Source: Gracilaria gracilis (Eukaryota > Rhodophyta > Florideophyceae > Gracilariales > Gracilariaceae). From it: a stretch of DNA of 64,000 bases. How positions within the stretch are numbered: the first letter of the stretch is position 1; each line of letters starts with the position of its first letter. The stretch lies in assembly GCA_030374805.1 (NCBI GenBank), contig JARGSG010000241.1:124001-188000 (forward strand), in the 5' to 3' direction. The position numbers and the translations under genes were made by a program. Below are positions 31,901-42,498 of this stretch, one piece after another. Under the pieces are notes generated by a model. It made no database searches. It was not told where the DNA came from and was given only the letters and a program-made list of their open reading frames with translations.

Positions 31901-33128
31901 ATATGGAAAACTGGATGTTCCGATAATTATGGAACAACCCTCTAACTCCACTGGCAATGTGGAGAAGACAGGCCATGTCTGCAAACTGCTTAACTCCATC
32001 TACGGTGCTGTCCAAGCTGGAATAATATGGGGTTCCCTCTTTTCTGAAGCTCTCCTATCATGGAACTTTGTGACATCAGCTCTCGACTCTCGCGTCTTCA
32101 TGTTCCGCGAGCAGGACAACTTCCTGATCTTGGCTGTTATAGTCGACGACTGCGCATTCGCTGCCAACAATGCCAAACTTCTAAATGACTTCAAACACAA
32201 ACTGTCTGCAACGTTTGATGTGAAGCTCTATGGGGAGCTGAAGTCATTCATAGGTTGGAATATTCAGCGATCTCCTTCCGGCATAAAGTTAATCAATATG
32301 GATATGCACTACAAATTCTCAAGAAGTTTGGTATGCAACAGTGCAATGCAGTTGGATCACCTTTCCCTACGGCTGCCAATGTACTGCCATCTGGTGAGGA
32401 AGACGTCATTCTTTCGACAGATGATCATGCAGAGTATAGGTCAGGGATTGGTGCATTACTTTACATTTCTGTATCTACCCGTCCTGACCTTTCCTTTCCC
32501 ATATCAGCGCTCTCAAGGCATTTACATAACCCATGTGAACGACACTTATCGCTGCTCAAACGATTATTTAGGTACTTGGCTGGCACTATGGATTATGGAC
32601 TTCATTTTCCAGCCCACCGTCCTATTTCTCCCGCCTCACTCTGTGCGTACGCTGACGCCGATTGGGGGGGATACATTGAGACTCGTAAGTCCACAACAGG
32701 GTACGTTATCGTCGTCAACGACGCACCAGTCATGTGGAAATCAAAGCGTCAAACGGTAATTGCGCTATCTTCGGCAGAGGCGGAGTATATCGCTCTTTCT
32801 ACCTGCGCGAAAGACCTTTCGTGGATACGAAAGATGTATTTTGAATTCGCACACATCCAGCCTTGGAGCGAGGATCTATGGTTCGAAGCCACAAAGATCA
32901 TGAATGATAGCTCGGCTGCTATATCTTTGACCACGAGTCCACAGATTATCTGCTCGAAACAAGCACATCGATTTGAAGACGCACCATGTGCGGGACCTGG
33001 AGAGAGGTCAAATTATTAAGCTGTGCAAAATCCCAAGGAGTCAACAGATCGCTGACATACTGACAAAGTGTGCGTCCCTCCCAGAGGTGAGGAGGATGGT
33101 CAGCTTGATGCATATTGACTCGTTCTAG
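28956..33128 (+). pseudogene. E1 gag-pol polyprotein with two frameshifts
   Basis: From ATG 28956 (MSGTNEGLLGRLPKLKVPTD) one frame runs to 32759 but leaves the coding frame at about 32250-32350. RT/RNase H continues in the next frame to about 32950, where a second shift precedes the true end at TAG 33126-33128. Domains in order: Gag, CCHC knuckle CYYCGRRGHYARDC, protease DSGATHHFF, integrase zinc motif (HGRTGHLHPS ... CVPC) and core (MDLSG, RLDGAGEH, NGAAERLIQE), RT (RCCLRGDKQKP, LYGKLDVP), RNase H (ADADWGG, SSAEAEYIALS). Identical LTRs make old decay unlikely, so the shifts may be recent indels, assembly errors or inherited from a helper-dependent parent. Confidence 0.9.
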
Positions 33129-33569
33129 GAAGAATTGTTGGGGTCTACTGACTACACTAACTACTTTGTTATGTTTTGTTTTGTCTCTTTTGTTTGCTAC
33201 ATGTTTGAATGTCTGAATAATTGTTTATGAATGTTTGTGGTTCACAACATTCTCTGTTTTTCCCACAGAGGTACATGTGTTTTTGTCCCAACGGGGTTTT
33301 TTACATGATATCTGGGTTTTGGAGTTTACTGGGTGTGAACAAGTAATGACTCCCCAGCTTGGAGCTGGTGGAACTATGTGTGTGATGCGTTATGTATGAA
33401 TGTATTTTATATTATGTTTTGAATGTTGCACCACGCCTTTGGCATTTGCAAGATTAATGCCAGAGAAGAGACAGATTTGCAGAGAAATCGTGTCTACAGA
33501 CCCTGCTCTTCGGTCGTTGATATTATGCTTTACCTTGTGAATTGGGCTCAGTAACTAGATGCTTATAAG

Positions 33570-33607
33570 TGGTGTAGGAAGAGTAGTCGCTTCGCCTTGA
33601 GGGACGG
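33570..33607 (+). other. E1 pre-LTR block with polypurine-type tract
   Basis: The block starting GGTGTAGGAAGAGTAGTCGC and ending CTTGAGGGAC is identical in E2 (58402-58436) and directly precedes the 3' LTR. It probably contains the plus-strand priming site, although its purine run is short. Confidence 0.6.
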
Positions 33608-33812
33608 TGTTGATACCGGTCGGCCTCTTGCAAGGCGAGAGCGCCACACACGCGTCATTTGTGCGCAGTGCAACGCCCGGCGCACAGCAATGCGCCGGTG
33701 TGTTGCACTGGCAAAATAAATTGCGCGACCGTCCGGCTCGGCGCTCTGCCCGCCGGCGGTCAACTATGCGCGCACTTCGCTCGACCCCTTTCGCCCCCGC
33801 TCGCGCGCTACA
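33608..33812 (+). repeat. E1 3' LTR
   Basis: 205 bp, same as the 5' LTR with no mismatch seen. It is followed by target duplication TTGTT. Confidence 0.95.
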
Positions 33813-34081
33813 TTGTTCTCTCGACTCTTTTCAAAGAGAAATTTATAACAAGTTATAACACAATGAGCTACTTACATATCAGTCTAAGATTATAGAGCTT
33901 GTTCTTCCGATTCTTTTATAATTTACCGCAGCACCTAAATCGAACCAACTGCAAAACAGCTTATAGGAACTCATCTCAAGCAGCTCGTTCAACAAGGCTC
34001 GAAAACCGCATTAAAACAGCGCTCTTTCTCACGCCTAGACAGGTGCAAGCCACTACCGTTTTATCCTACCACTTTCCCCGC

Positions 34082-34088
34082 TATAAAT
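34082..34088 (+). promoter_or_regulatory. TATA box of the Gly-Met/Ala-Pro repeat protein gene
   Basis: TATAAAT lies 116 bp upstream of the ATG, a spacing similar to that of the secreted protein gene at 21716. Confidence 0.65.
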
Positions 34089-34197
34089 GTCTCGCTCCCC
34101 TTCTACCTAACTCCAGTTAATGTTCCCAAACCCCAAACGCTGTTTCTGCAAATTTGTCGTCTGATTGCACCCTACGTCGTATTCGGTCTGTGCCAAT

Positions 34198-35058
34198 ATG
34201 AAGTACTTCGTTCTCATTCAAGCTCTCTTTGCGACTAGTCTCGCCCGCTTTCTCTTCGGAGGCCTGCCCGGTACCTCCACAGATAGCGCCCATACCGCTC
34301 CGGTTGTAAGACAGATGGGACCGGGCATGGGCGCGGGACCCGGAATGGGAGCTGGGCAAGGTTTAGGTATGGGCGGTATGGGTATGGGCGGCATGGGCAT
34401 GGGAATGGGAGGAGGTATGGGAATGGGAGGTGGTATGGGAATGGGAGGTGGTATGGGAATGGGAGGTGGTATGGGAATGGGAGGAGGTATGCCGCCTGCA
34501 CCGGCGCCCGCGCCTGCACCGGCTCCCGCGCCTGCACCAGCTCCCGCGCCTGCACCGGCGCCCGCGCCTGCACCGGCTCCCGCGCCTGCACCGGCGCCCG
34601 CGCCTGCACCGGCTCCCGCGCCTGCACCGGCTCCCGCGCCTGCACCGGCTCCCGCGCCTGCACCGGCTCCCGCGCCTGCACCGGCTCCCGCGCCTGCACC
34701 GGCTCCCGCGCCTGCACCGGCTCCCGCGCCGGCTCCGGCCCCGTTCCCGTTCCCGTTCCCATTCCCTGGAGGCATATTGACATCGACGTCGACATCAACT
34801 GCTACCGGTACAGGCACAGGCGGCGGTGGAGGAAGTGGGGGTGATGGAACTGGGGTCGGAGCCGTTGCACTTGCCGGAGTTGGTGGAGGTGGATCTAGCA
34901 GCCCTGGTTTCTTTGCTGGTGGTATTGGCACTGGTGGTAGTGGAATTGCAGCTGCTGACGATGGTGGAAGTGCGATTAACCTTGGAAGCTTTTTCAACGG
35001 CGGATTTGGTGGGCCTGGTGGATTTGGCGGGCTTGGCACTGGAACAGCGACGGCCTAA
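34198..35058 (+). CDS. Secreted Gly-Met / Ala-Pro repeat protein
   Basis: From ATG 34198 the protein has 286 residues: signal peptide (MKYFVLIQALFATSLA), a short linker, then repeats of GMGMGG (about residues 45-90), a run of about 40 Ala-Pro pairs (about 90-178), FPFPFPFP, a Ser/Thr patch and a Gly-rich C-terminal third. Ala-Pro runs of this kind are typical of hydroxyproline-glycosylated wall proteins, and Gly-rich tracts of structural matrix proteins, so an extracellular structural role is likely. The frame is also open upstream from a TTG at 34165, but the ATG with a signal peptide is preferred. The reverse strand is open only because of the repeats. Confidence 0.8.
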   Translation: MKYFVLIQALFATSLARFLFGGLPGTSTDSAHTAPVVRQMGPGMGAGPGMGAGQGLGMGGMGMGGMGMGMGGGMGMGGGMGMGGGMGMGGGMGMGGGMPPAPAPAPAPAPAPAPAPAPAPAPAPAPAPAPAPAPAPAPAPAPAPAPAPAPAPAPAPAPAPAPAPAPAPAPAPAPAPAPAPAPFPFPFPFPGGILTSTSTSTATGTGTGGGGGSGGDGTGVGAVALAGVGGGGSSSPGFFAGGIGTGGSGIAAADDGGSAINLGSFFNGGFGGPGGFGGLGTGTATA

Positions 35059-35062
35059 TAAA
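35057..35062 (+). terminator. Poly(A) signal overlapping the stop codon
   Basis: AATAAA starts at the second base of the TAA stop of the repeat protein. Whether it is used, with a very short 3' UTR, is not known. Confidence 0.4.
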
Positions 35063-35366
35063 TTTCACGTGATGTACGCTGCTATATGGCCCTTGCCACG
35101 TAGTACTGCTACGACGATGGGAGCGTTCCGTGAGAGCGGAGAGTGGCATGGAACGCAAAACGGTACGCAGACAGTCTGTGACAACAACAGAGCTTTTCAC
35201 ATTCATCCCGAAGGTGCAAGAATACTGAATGTTGGAACAGCAATATGCTTTCCGTAGAATTGCACTTCGAAGTCATCTACTGTATAGTGCAGATGTTACA
35301 GAGCTTATGAGACCTGTCTAAGCAGACAGCAAAATCATGCAACCCACAGTAAAAGAAGTATCTGCT

Positions 35367-36779
35367 TCAAATGCGCAGAGTGCGTCCAAGGGCGGAACGC
35401 GTAAAGGAAGGGAATGCTTCGAAATTCTCATGCTTACGAGCTATTCCGGAGTTTCTGAAGGCGCTACAGCCTATTGCGCCCGTGCAAAACGTTTGTGAGG
35501 TTGCCGTAACCGCAGCAGCTCTGGCTGGCGACGTGTTCGTAGCCCCAGCAGCGGGAGCCGTTTGTGCCGCCACAGCAGTGCGCGTCGTCTGCCCGGCCCG
35601 GGTGAAGGGCGGTGTCTGCCCGACCTCGCCATCAGGGGGCACCTGCGCGGCCCCAACAGCCGGTTGCGTGGGAACTGTCGTACCAGCTTGAGCTAGTGTG
35701 CCCGCTGAACCAGTCTGTGGCGTGGAAGGTCCCACGGACCTGTTGATAGCCCTCTCATCTCCGGCTAGGCAAGAACGCACAGTGTCGTAAACCCACTGCA
35801 TGGAACCGCCTTTCTTATCTCTGTTTTGAGAAAGCACTTCGTGCAGAATTGCTCGCTGCCTCTCGTTTTCTTCATTTCGCTGCGGCGAATGCACTCGAAC
35901 AAGACGACGATCAAGCGCAGCGTATTCTCATATGCCAGGTAGGTCTCCTCGCTGGGGGGTGAGCTGACGAGTATGCGGGGTGGTATTCGCGCCCACCGCG
36001 GACGTTGTGAGCAAAGATTGCTGGAGTGGGGCAGCGGGGGTAGGCGGCGGATTTTACGACTCGAAAGAGGCCCACTGCCGGAGCCACTTCCCAGGTCGTC
36101 CATTCCAGCCCTTTTCCCACCTGGAAAGCTTTGTCCAGATGACCTGGACGGGTGGCCTCTCGGGCGCTTCGCTCCATTCCAACTCTCTTTGAGTGAAGGC
36201 GACGAACTTGAGTGAGAGTAAGGCCAGCACGAGCTCGTCACGCCAAGTAAGAAAGGCATTGCCGTCCTCCTCGCTGGCGCGCGCGAAAAGGCGTCGCACG
36301 GCTTCCTCTGCACGTTTATATGGATCCCGATCGGCCGAATCGCTACCGCGGGAGGTGAAGTTGCGGGCTTCCCGCCTGCCGTCGACATGCCAGAGTTCCA
36401 TTGTATATATGTTGGGCAGCCAGAGAAGCAGGATGGTGGGGCGGATGGCTGCGTTCCAGGAGCCTATGTGCGCGGCGTAAACGAAGGCGAGTGTTGAGCC
36501 ACCCACAAGGCTGATTTCGAGGTCGGCTATAACGAGACCTGCTAGTAAGAGGATTATGCCGAGCGGGATTGCAAGAAGCTTGGATGTTATTAAGGACATG
36601 AGCGCGATGCGGAAGAATACCAATAGGTGCAGGTTTTTGCTTACGAGAAGGGAGATGTGAGAGAACATAGCCAGGCGTACTGGCACAACAGCGGGGAGGC
36701 GGCAATGCGAGTTGTTATGGTACAGTCGCGGATACCTCGAACAGGTTGGGCTCGGAGACTCGGGTTGCGGTGGAGACAT
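35367..36779 (-). CDS. Membrane protein of unknown function, possibly with an intron
   Basis: From the ATG at 36777-36779 the frame encodes a Pro/Ser-rich start, two or three membrane segments (for example LLAIPLGIILLLAGLVIADL) and a soluble part with Trp-rich amphipathic stretches, stopping at 36054. The same frame reopens at about 35925 to 35367 with protein-like sequence (RAILHEVLSQNRDKKGG), then an Ala/Thr/Pro-rich tail. A GTAAAA donor just before the stop suggests an intron between the parts, but the acceptor is ambiguous: one choice leads into the other minus frame ending at 35765. No family was recognised. Confidence 0.45.
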
Positions 36780-36863
36780 TCTCGGAGGTGGTGCGGAGGG
36801 TGGTGGGAGGAAGTGGACTGGCGGAGGCGGGATGCAGTTGAGGAATGAAAGCGAGAGTAACAA

Positions 36864-38280
36864 AATGACAGTGGCAAGGTGATGGTAACTGAGTTACATT
36901 CGGCGGAGAGCTAATAGAAAGTGAACTCGCTGCTGTGGCGAATGTTCGATGGGAGAGTGTGCACTATGCGTACGTACGCGACCGAGTCTCAGGCTGGTGC
37001 GATAATTTAGACGATGGACTCGCCGAGCGAGAGAGTTAGTGTTTACCACAGTCCGCAGATATGGTTTACGTGTTAAGAAGAGGAGCGCAAAGAAGCGAGC
37101 CTAATAACCGCGTGTCATGACTCATGACTGTGGAGCACAGTTGGCAACTGCCAACGTTTGGCATCTCGGTATAAAACGCTACCCTTTGAAGTTACAGCAT
37201 CGAGTTCAATGTACAGAATTACGTCTACCTGTGTCTTGCGCTGAAAGTGCCTTGCGCGAGGCCGGCGCATGTCAAGTTTCCCTTCGTTTCTCTTCATACA
37301 ACTTTTGTATACTGTAGTCGCAAGCGTGACGGTTCACTACAGTAGTACGGGCCGTGCGCGACTGCCAGTTTTCGAATGCTGTTCCCCATATTTTGCATGG
37401 GGAACAACCGGTGCCCCATAATCATGATTCTGTACCCCATGCTCCTGACGAAAGCAGCCGCCACTTCATTTCAAACTTAGGATGAAAGCGCGCGCTTTTG
37501 TCGCAGATCCGATTACAAATAGCTCGTTGAGAGTGGCATGAGCTCAAGAATCTCCCGTCTTGATGATATTTGTTTCAAAATTTTAATTAAATTACTAAAT
37601 TTTTGAGAAACAGATTTGAGTTCCCCACATATATGAGGCACGTTTGAAACTATGGGGTTCTGGAGGTCTTATCTGTTTGAAGGCACATTTTGTGATGTGT
37701 CTTGCGTCTTCTTCCTTATGGATACAACATCAATTTTCGGTCTACCAAAAGCCGAAGCTAAGAGGAAGCTTGTGACGAAAAAAGTAATGATTGGCTTAAC
37801 GCAAAGTACTACTCTGGTGGTGGCAAATTATGGGGCACGGGAGGTCGTAGCGCTCACAACGGCTCAATTTGGAACGTGGCTTTATTTGCAACACCAGAAT
37901 GGGACTCTGAAAAGTTTTTCCGCATTTCAAAATTGACACATTTGGAATAGTTAATTTCAACGGTTCCAATTCCTACTTGTTTTGGTAGAAACCGTTACAC
38001 AGTATTGTTTTTGACAAACTACGTTTTTGGTGTACCATTTTATGATTTTTTTGATGTACCAGATCATGTACATTCGACATAAATAAGGGTTTCTGTTGTT
38101 AGGATCACATCTGGAACTACGTTGACCTCCAAAATGATTTTAGTTTGTATTGAGGCGGACATCAGTAGGGTTTAAAGATCCTAGATGGAACAAACTCTCC
38201 AACAAGTAGTTGTTTCTTGTTAAGCTTCTCAGTAGGTTTTCAAATTATCTTGCTAGCGATGTACTTCTCTTAGTTTTTTT
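36864..38280. other. Gene-poor region with inverted CCCCAT repeats
   Basis: No supported gene. An ORF at 37652-37936 has no recognisable motif. Inverted repeats occur: TTCCCCAT/ATGGGGAA around 37382-37404, and the 12-mer GTGCCCCATAAT (37411-37422) with its reverse complement at 37827-37838, which together could be the ends of a small non-autonomous transposon. Confidence 0.4.
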
Positions 38281-39040
38281 TGTGCAACGCCAAAAAAGAA
38301 AAGACACCACGAAAACGTCCGAGGTCTTCCTCCGTAGGAGGGTAGTCAGCAGACAAAGCCTCTCTGGCAAGGCACGACAAAGTCGAATGTAAGCCGAGGC
38401 GAAGCCGTCACGACGGGCGTAGAGAGTTGAGCAAGGATCGGTGTTTTCAACACGTGTGTGGGTGAACGGGCCCTCGAGAGAGGCACGAGTCGAAGGAAGT
38501 GGGGAAAGAGAAAAGGAATCCGCGAGAGCGAGGGATGGGAAGAATGAAAAGGGGAAAAGGGCAGAAAAGCTACGGTCAACACCGGGGTTATCCCTGTACA
38601 GGGTCGAACGCGACACAAGCGGAAAACACTCCCACAAATGGGTCTTTTTAGGTGACGCAGGGAGGATACACTACCCGTAGGCAACGGAGCCTCTCTCCTG
38701 GAAGGAGTGGATGACCGCCGAAGGCGAAGAAGTATAGAGCCAACCCTGGTTGGGGAAACTTTACTGTGCACGGCGGGGAGGTCGCCGCCGGGCTAGGTAG
38801 TGAGCTCGCACCAACACTAATTAAATAGACTAACTAAATTAGGCCCACGCCCAGTGGTAATTACGCACGCGCCGTGGCGCCCGCCCCACGTGTACGTGGC
38901 CAACCTCCTGGCTCAACCGTGCCCCACGTGTCCTTCCCACTACAGTGGTTGCTACTATTTATGTACTCCCACTTGGAGCAACCGCCCGACAGGTCGGAAT
39001 ATGACTAAGTAGTCAGAAACCTCCATAAGAGGGCGTTGCA
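38281..39040 (-). repeat. Solo Gypsy LTR (G family, diverged)
   Basis: It begins TGTGCAACGCC and ends GGCGTTGCA on the plus strand, with internal blocks matching the G1 and G2 LTRs (for example the CACGTG boxes). No coding sequence adjoins it. Flanks TTTTT and CTACA do not form a target duplication. It most likely remains from LTR-LTR recombination. Confidence 0.75.
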
Positions 39041-39516
39041 CTACAATTTTCTGGCTCCATTCGTCTTTGACAGATAGTTACAGCTCCTGTGGTTTCTATA
39101 TTCTGTGCTAGATAGACGAAAGCTAAACTTTTGTCACGATTGACTGTGATTCGTAATGAAGAAGCCGGAAACTAACTAATTTTCTGTTTCAAATTGAACC
39201 CCAGGTCTTGCAAACGTCTTCAAAACTGGAACCAAACCTGGGCATAATTTATTTAAAATTCTACCTTTTCTTAGGTGTTCCAAATTGAGCCGTTCTGAAC
39301 GCTACCCCATAAAATTTTCGGGGGTTATCCCTTGTCGAATACCCGGAAGTATTCTCTTCCGGGTATCAATTATTGTGGAATAGGTACCCGGAAGAGCTCT
39401 TCTATTTGGAATAACCCTCTTGCATGTATCAATGTTACATAGAATTATTAGAAATAATACTATGTTCTCCAGCAAGGTCGTTTTAGAGTCTTCATAAACC
39501 TTGCTGACGAGCACTC
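39041..39516. other. Spacer between two Gypsy LTRs
   Basis: About 475 AT-rich bases without a gene or recognisable motif, except a repeated TACCCGGAAG/CTTCCGGGTA inverted pair around 39342-39391. Confidence 0.4.
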
Positions 39517-40284
39517 TGTAGTGCAATGCCCCACTGGGGAAAGAACCACGAAGACGTTCGGGATCTTCCTAACACGAGCTAGCACAGCAATCAGAACCCT
39601 TCCAGGGATGACACGACTAAGTCGGGGTGTAAGGCCGAGGTCACCCTTAACGACGAGCGTAGGAAGGTGAGACAAGAAGGTATTCCGCGTGAGCGGCGTG
39701 TGTTTGTTATCCACCAAGGAGGCAAAGTGTCCACAGTGTGGCGAGTGCGACGCGGTGTCAGAACAGGCTGCGAGTGGCGAAGTAACCACCCAAAAGCAAG
39801 GGGGAAAAGGAGAGTCCACAAGATGTGGTTAAGGATACGGCAAAGCCGGTGGAACCTTATACAAGGGCGAACGCGACAGCGATTGGTAAATACTCCCAAT
39901 AGTGGGTTCGTTTAGGGGATGCAGGGAGGATAGACAGTCCGAAGGCTACGGGGTATCCCTCCAAGGAGGAGTTGAGTACCGCCGAAGGCGAAGCAGTCTA
40001 GAGCCAAAACCCTGGTTGGAGGAGGTTTACTGAATGCGACGGCAGAGTTGCCGGCGCAGTAAGTAGTGTAGCTCGCCTCCTGTACTGTACGGCAAATACC
40101 ATAATAATCTAGAATACCCCCATAAAGGGTGCAGAATTACCAGCCATGCTGTGCCAACCTCCTGGACTCTGCCGTGTCCCACGTGTCCCATCCACCAACG
40201 TGGCCATCGTATGTAGTCATAATTAACCCAGCCGACATGTCGAAAATAACTAAGTCATGGAAATCGCTCAAGGAGGGCGTTGCA
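39517..40284 (-). repeat. G2 3' LTR
   Basis: 768 bp. Ends are TGTAGTGCAATGCC and GGCGTTGCA (plus strand), forming short inverted repeats. It contains a CACGTG box at about 40188 and the ATG of the antisense ORF at 40237. Confidence 0.85.
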
Positions 40285-42351
40285 TTCATATCTTCCTCCT
40301 TAGCCGAGGGCGCGACGCTTTTCGCGAGCGACGCGATGGCGGACCAAGGCTGTAAAGAAACGACCTCCTCCGGTTCGCCGGCAATTCCCTTCGACCCAGC
40401 GCACACCACACCTGCCTACGTAGCGCATACTCCTTCACAAGGCGAATCCATCCGACAACTCGTTCCCCAAGCCTTACCAGCGCACTCAATTTCCCCGGCT
40501 ACGCCGGTTATCGACTTAACCATCACCGAAATGTCCGGTCAGCAACCGAACCACCCTCCGCAGGGATACTTCACCGGCTTCCGGTCCGTCCCCCTGCCAC
40601 AGGGCAACACCAACCAACAACTTCCGCAAGGCGGCAACCAACCTGCGCAAGCAGGGGCGCAAGCAGGGGCGCTCCCGACGACGCAGCCCACGGCTCAGCC
40701 GTCTAACCAACCCTTTGCGGGGGCAGGCCTGCTAGCGTCTCACCCGATGGGGGGAGTCATACCAGCCGGCATACCGGTGCGCTTCTGACCGCATTACGAT
40801 ACCCTGGTGGGGTTGAATCCGAACAATCGGTCCCACGCCCTCAAGTTGAGGCACGCGCCCTGGTATCATTTATTGGCAGTCCTCAATGAGGCATTGGTCA
40901 TGGCGTACGCTGATGCGACCAACATCCTTCCGGAGGACCTACCCGCCGACGTCACGGGGTCGTGGGATTGGAGGAACCGCATAGCGATTCATACCCATCA
41001 TATCCGTCGTGACGGCAGACAATCGGTGGCTAGCGCACACGCGGCGCTCGTCATGCTCGGTTACCAACGGCTTCGCCGGGCTCCATTCGAGTTCCCGATC
41101 CCCGCGGGGTACGACTTTAATTTCGCGTTTTACCGCACACGCGGAAAGATGACGTACTGCGACCGCCTCGCGGCGTTAGAAACCTTCGCATGGAGGAACT
41201 TTCCCGCAGCGCGGCAAACAGCCATGTGCTGGGAGCGACCGATACTCCGGGCTGAGTTCCGCTAACTTCCTCGGGCGTCCCGGTCGAACTTCCTTCAGAA
41301 CTTCATCCGTTATGAACGGCGTTGCCGCTCCCGATTCGGGTTCTTCGTTCCATACCAAAACGTGGAGGTAGAGCGCATCGCTGCACCCCACCGACGTGGT
41401 CGGTATGTCCCACTCCCAGAGTGGTGGTCCTCCCTGGAGGCGTGCCGGGGGTGTTATGTTGAACTGCCCCAGGTTTTCACCTATATGGGGTCATTCCTCC
41501 TCACGGATCCCCGGTCGGGGCTATGTTCGGTTGTGGTGACCGAGTGGGCTACCCGCTTCGCGGCATACGTCCTCACCGAGGTTTACGACCAGTATCGGCT
41601 TTGGTACGTACAACCCCGCGTGCGGGCAGCCATCCGTAGCCTGGACTTGCGAATCCCCCTTGGGGGTACTGCCAACGAGGAAGAAATGCTGGGGCTACTC
41701 GATTACATCGAGAACGTTCAGTGGAACGAGGTTCCCATCGAACAGAGTGGCCGTCGAGACGGTGGTTGTGGCGGTTCCGGTCCCGGACTTGGGCGCAATA
41801 CCCCGCTCGCGGGTGACTTCGTGTATTTCGACCCGTGGGACTACCAAAAAATCAGCCGCGAGCAAGCGGAAGAATTCCGGGCTGCCCCGCGTGAAATCCC
41901 CAGCGACCACTCGCGAGGGTAAGTAGACTCGGACGATTATTATCACGCTTACAGCGGGGGCGATCCAATGGTGGATAACGACCCCGATGCATCGGGCGAG
42001 ATGGTCGAAGACGACGGTGACGAAGCCGACGCGGTCGGGAATGACAACCAAGTTGGTAACGCTCCGGCGGAGCCGGGTTCGAATACTCCCGCTGATCCCA
42101 ATACGGGGCAGTCCGCTGCGGCGGTGACGACGGAACAAGAGGATGGTCCTCCTCCGCCTTCGGCGAGCGCTGGATCAGGCAATCCCAGTTCTGGGCCGCT
42201 GAATGAGCACGAGATCATTGCTCGCTTCCTCCGTGGTGCAGGCCTCAGCGCCACCGAAACTTCGGGTGATGTCGTCGAAATGTCGGATGCCCTGGCGAAC
42301 CGCCTCGGCGGGGGTGCTCCATCTAGTGGGGGTAGCGGCTCGAACCACTAG
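40237..42351 (+). pseudogene. Antisense ORF of G2, unknown protein, three in-frame stops
   Basis: One plus-strand frame runs from ATG 40237, inside the LTR, to TAG at 42349-42351, about 705 codons, opposite in direction to gag-pol. It is cut by TGA 40786-40788, TAA 41263-41265 and TAA 41920-41922, yet coding-like sequence with matching composition continues after each stop. Parts: Pro/Gln/Ala-rich N-terminus; a globular middle rich in Trp, Tyr and Arg (HAPWYHLLAVLNEALVMAY, LPEWWSSLEACRG); an Asp/Glu/Ser-rich acidic tail. The third stop lies in a GTAAGT...ACAG stretch of exactly 36 nt, removal of which would keep the frame. No family recognised. Confidence 0.65.
40285..40301 (-). other. G2 polypurine tract
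   Basis: On the minus strand AAGGAGGAAGATATGAA directly abuts the LTR start TGCAACGCC, as expected for the plus-strand primer. This placement defines the inner LTR boundary. The same bases encode part of the antisense ORF. Confidence 0.7.
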
Positions 42352-42498
42352 TTCGCGTCCCTGGTTGTCTTCCGGTTCGACCGGCTTTTCCATGACAACA
42401 TGATGAACCTAACGTAAACTTCCCGTCCTCGACGGTCCTTCTTAAATTATACTTCTATTCGGTCTTCCTTCTTTTCTCCCGTCCTGGACGGTTACCAA

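Larger units (their letters stand above)
27457..33812 (+). mobile_element. Ty1/Copia retrotransposon E1, young
   Basis: The 6356-bp element has two 205-bp LTRs that match base for base by eye, both starting TGTTGATACC and ending CGCGCTACA. It is flanked by the 5-bp target duplication TTGTT (27452-27456 and 33813-33817). Order of parts: LTR, PBS, 1.3-kb leader, gag-pol with zinc knuckle, protease, integrase, RT and RNase H (Copia order), conserved pre-LTR block, LTR. Identical LTRs indicate recent insertion. Confidence 0.95.

Noticed and set aside
34218..35039. Minus-strand ORF rich in Gly-Ala opposite the secreted repeat protein
   Set aside because: It is the mirror of the Ala-Pro repeat and has no start context or promoter.
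37652..37936. 94-codon plus-strand ORF
   Set aside because: No domain, no promoter and weak codon bias; recorded only as unsupported.
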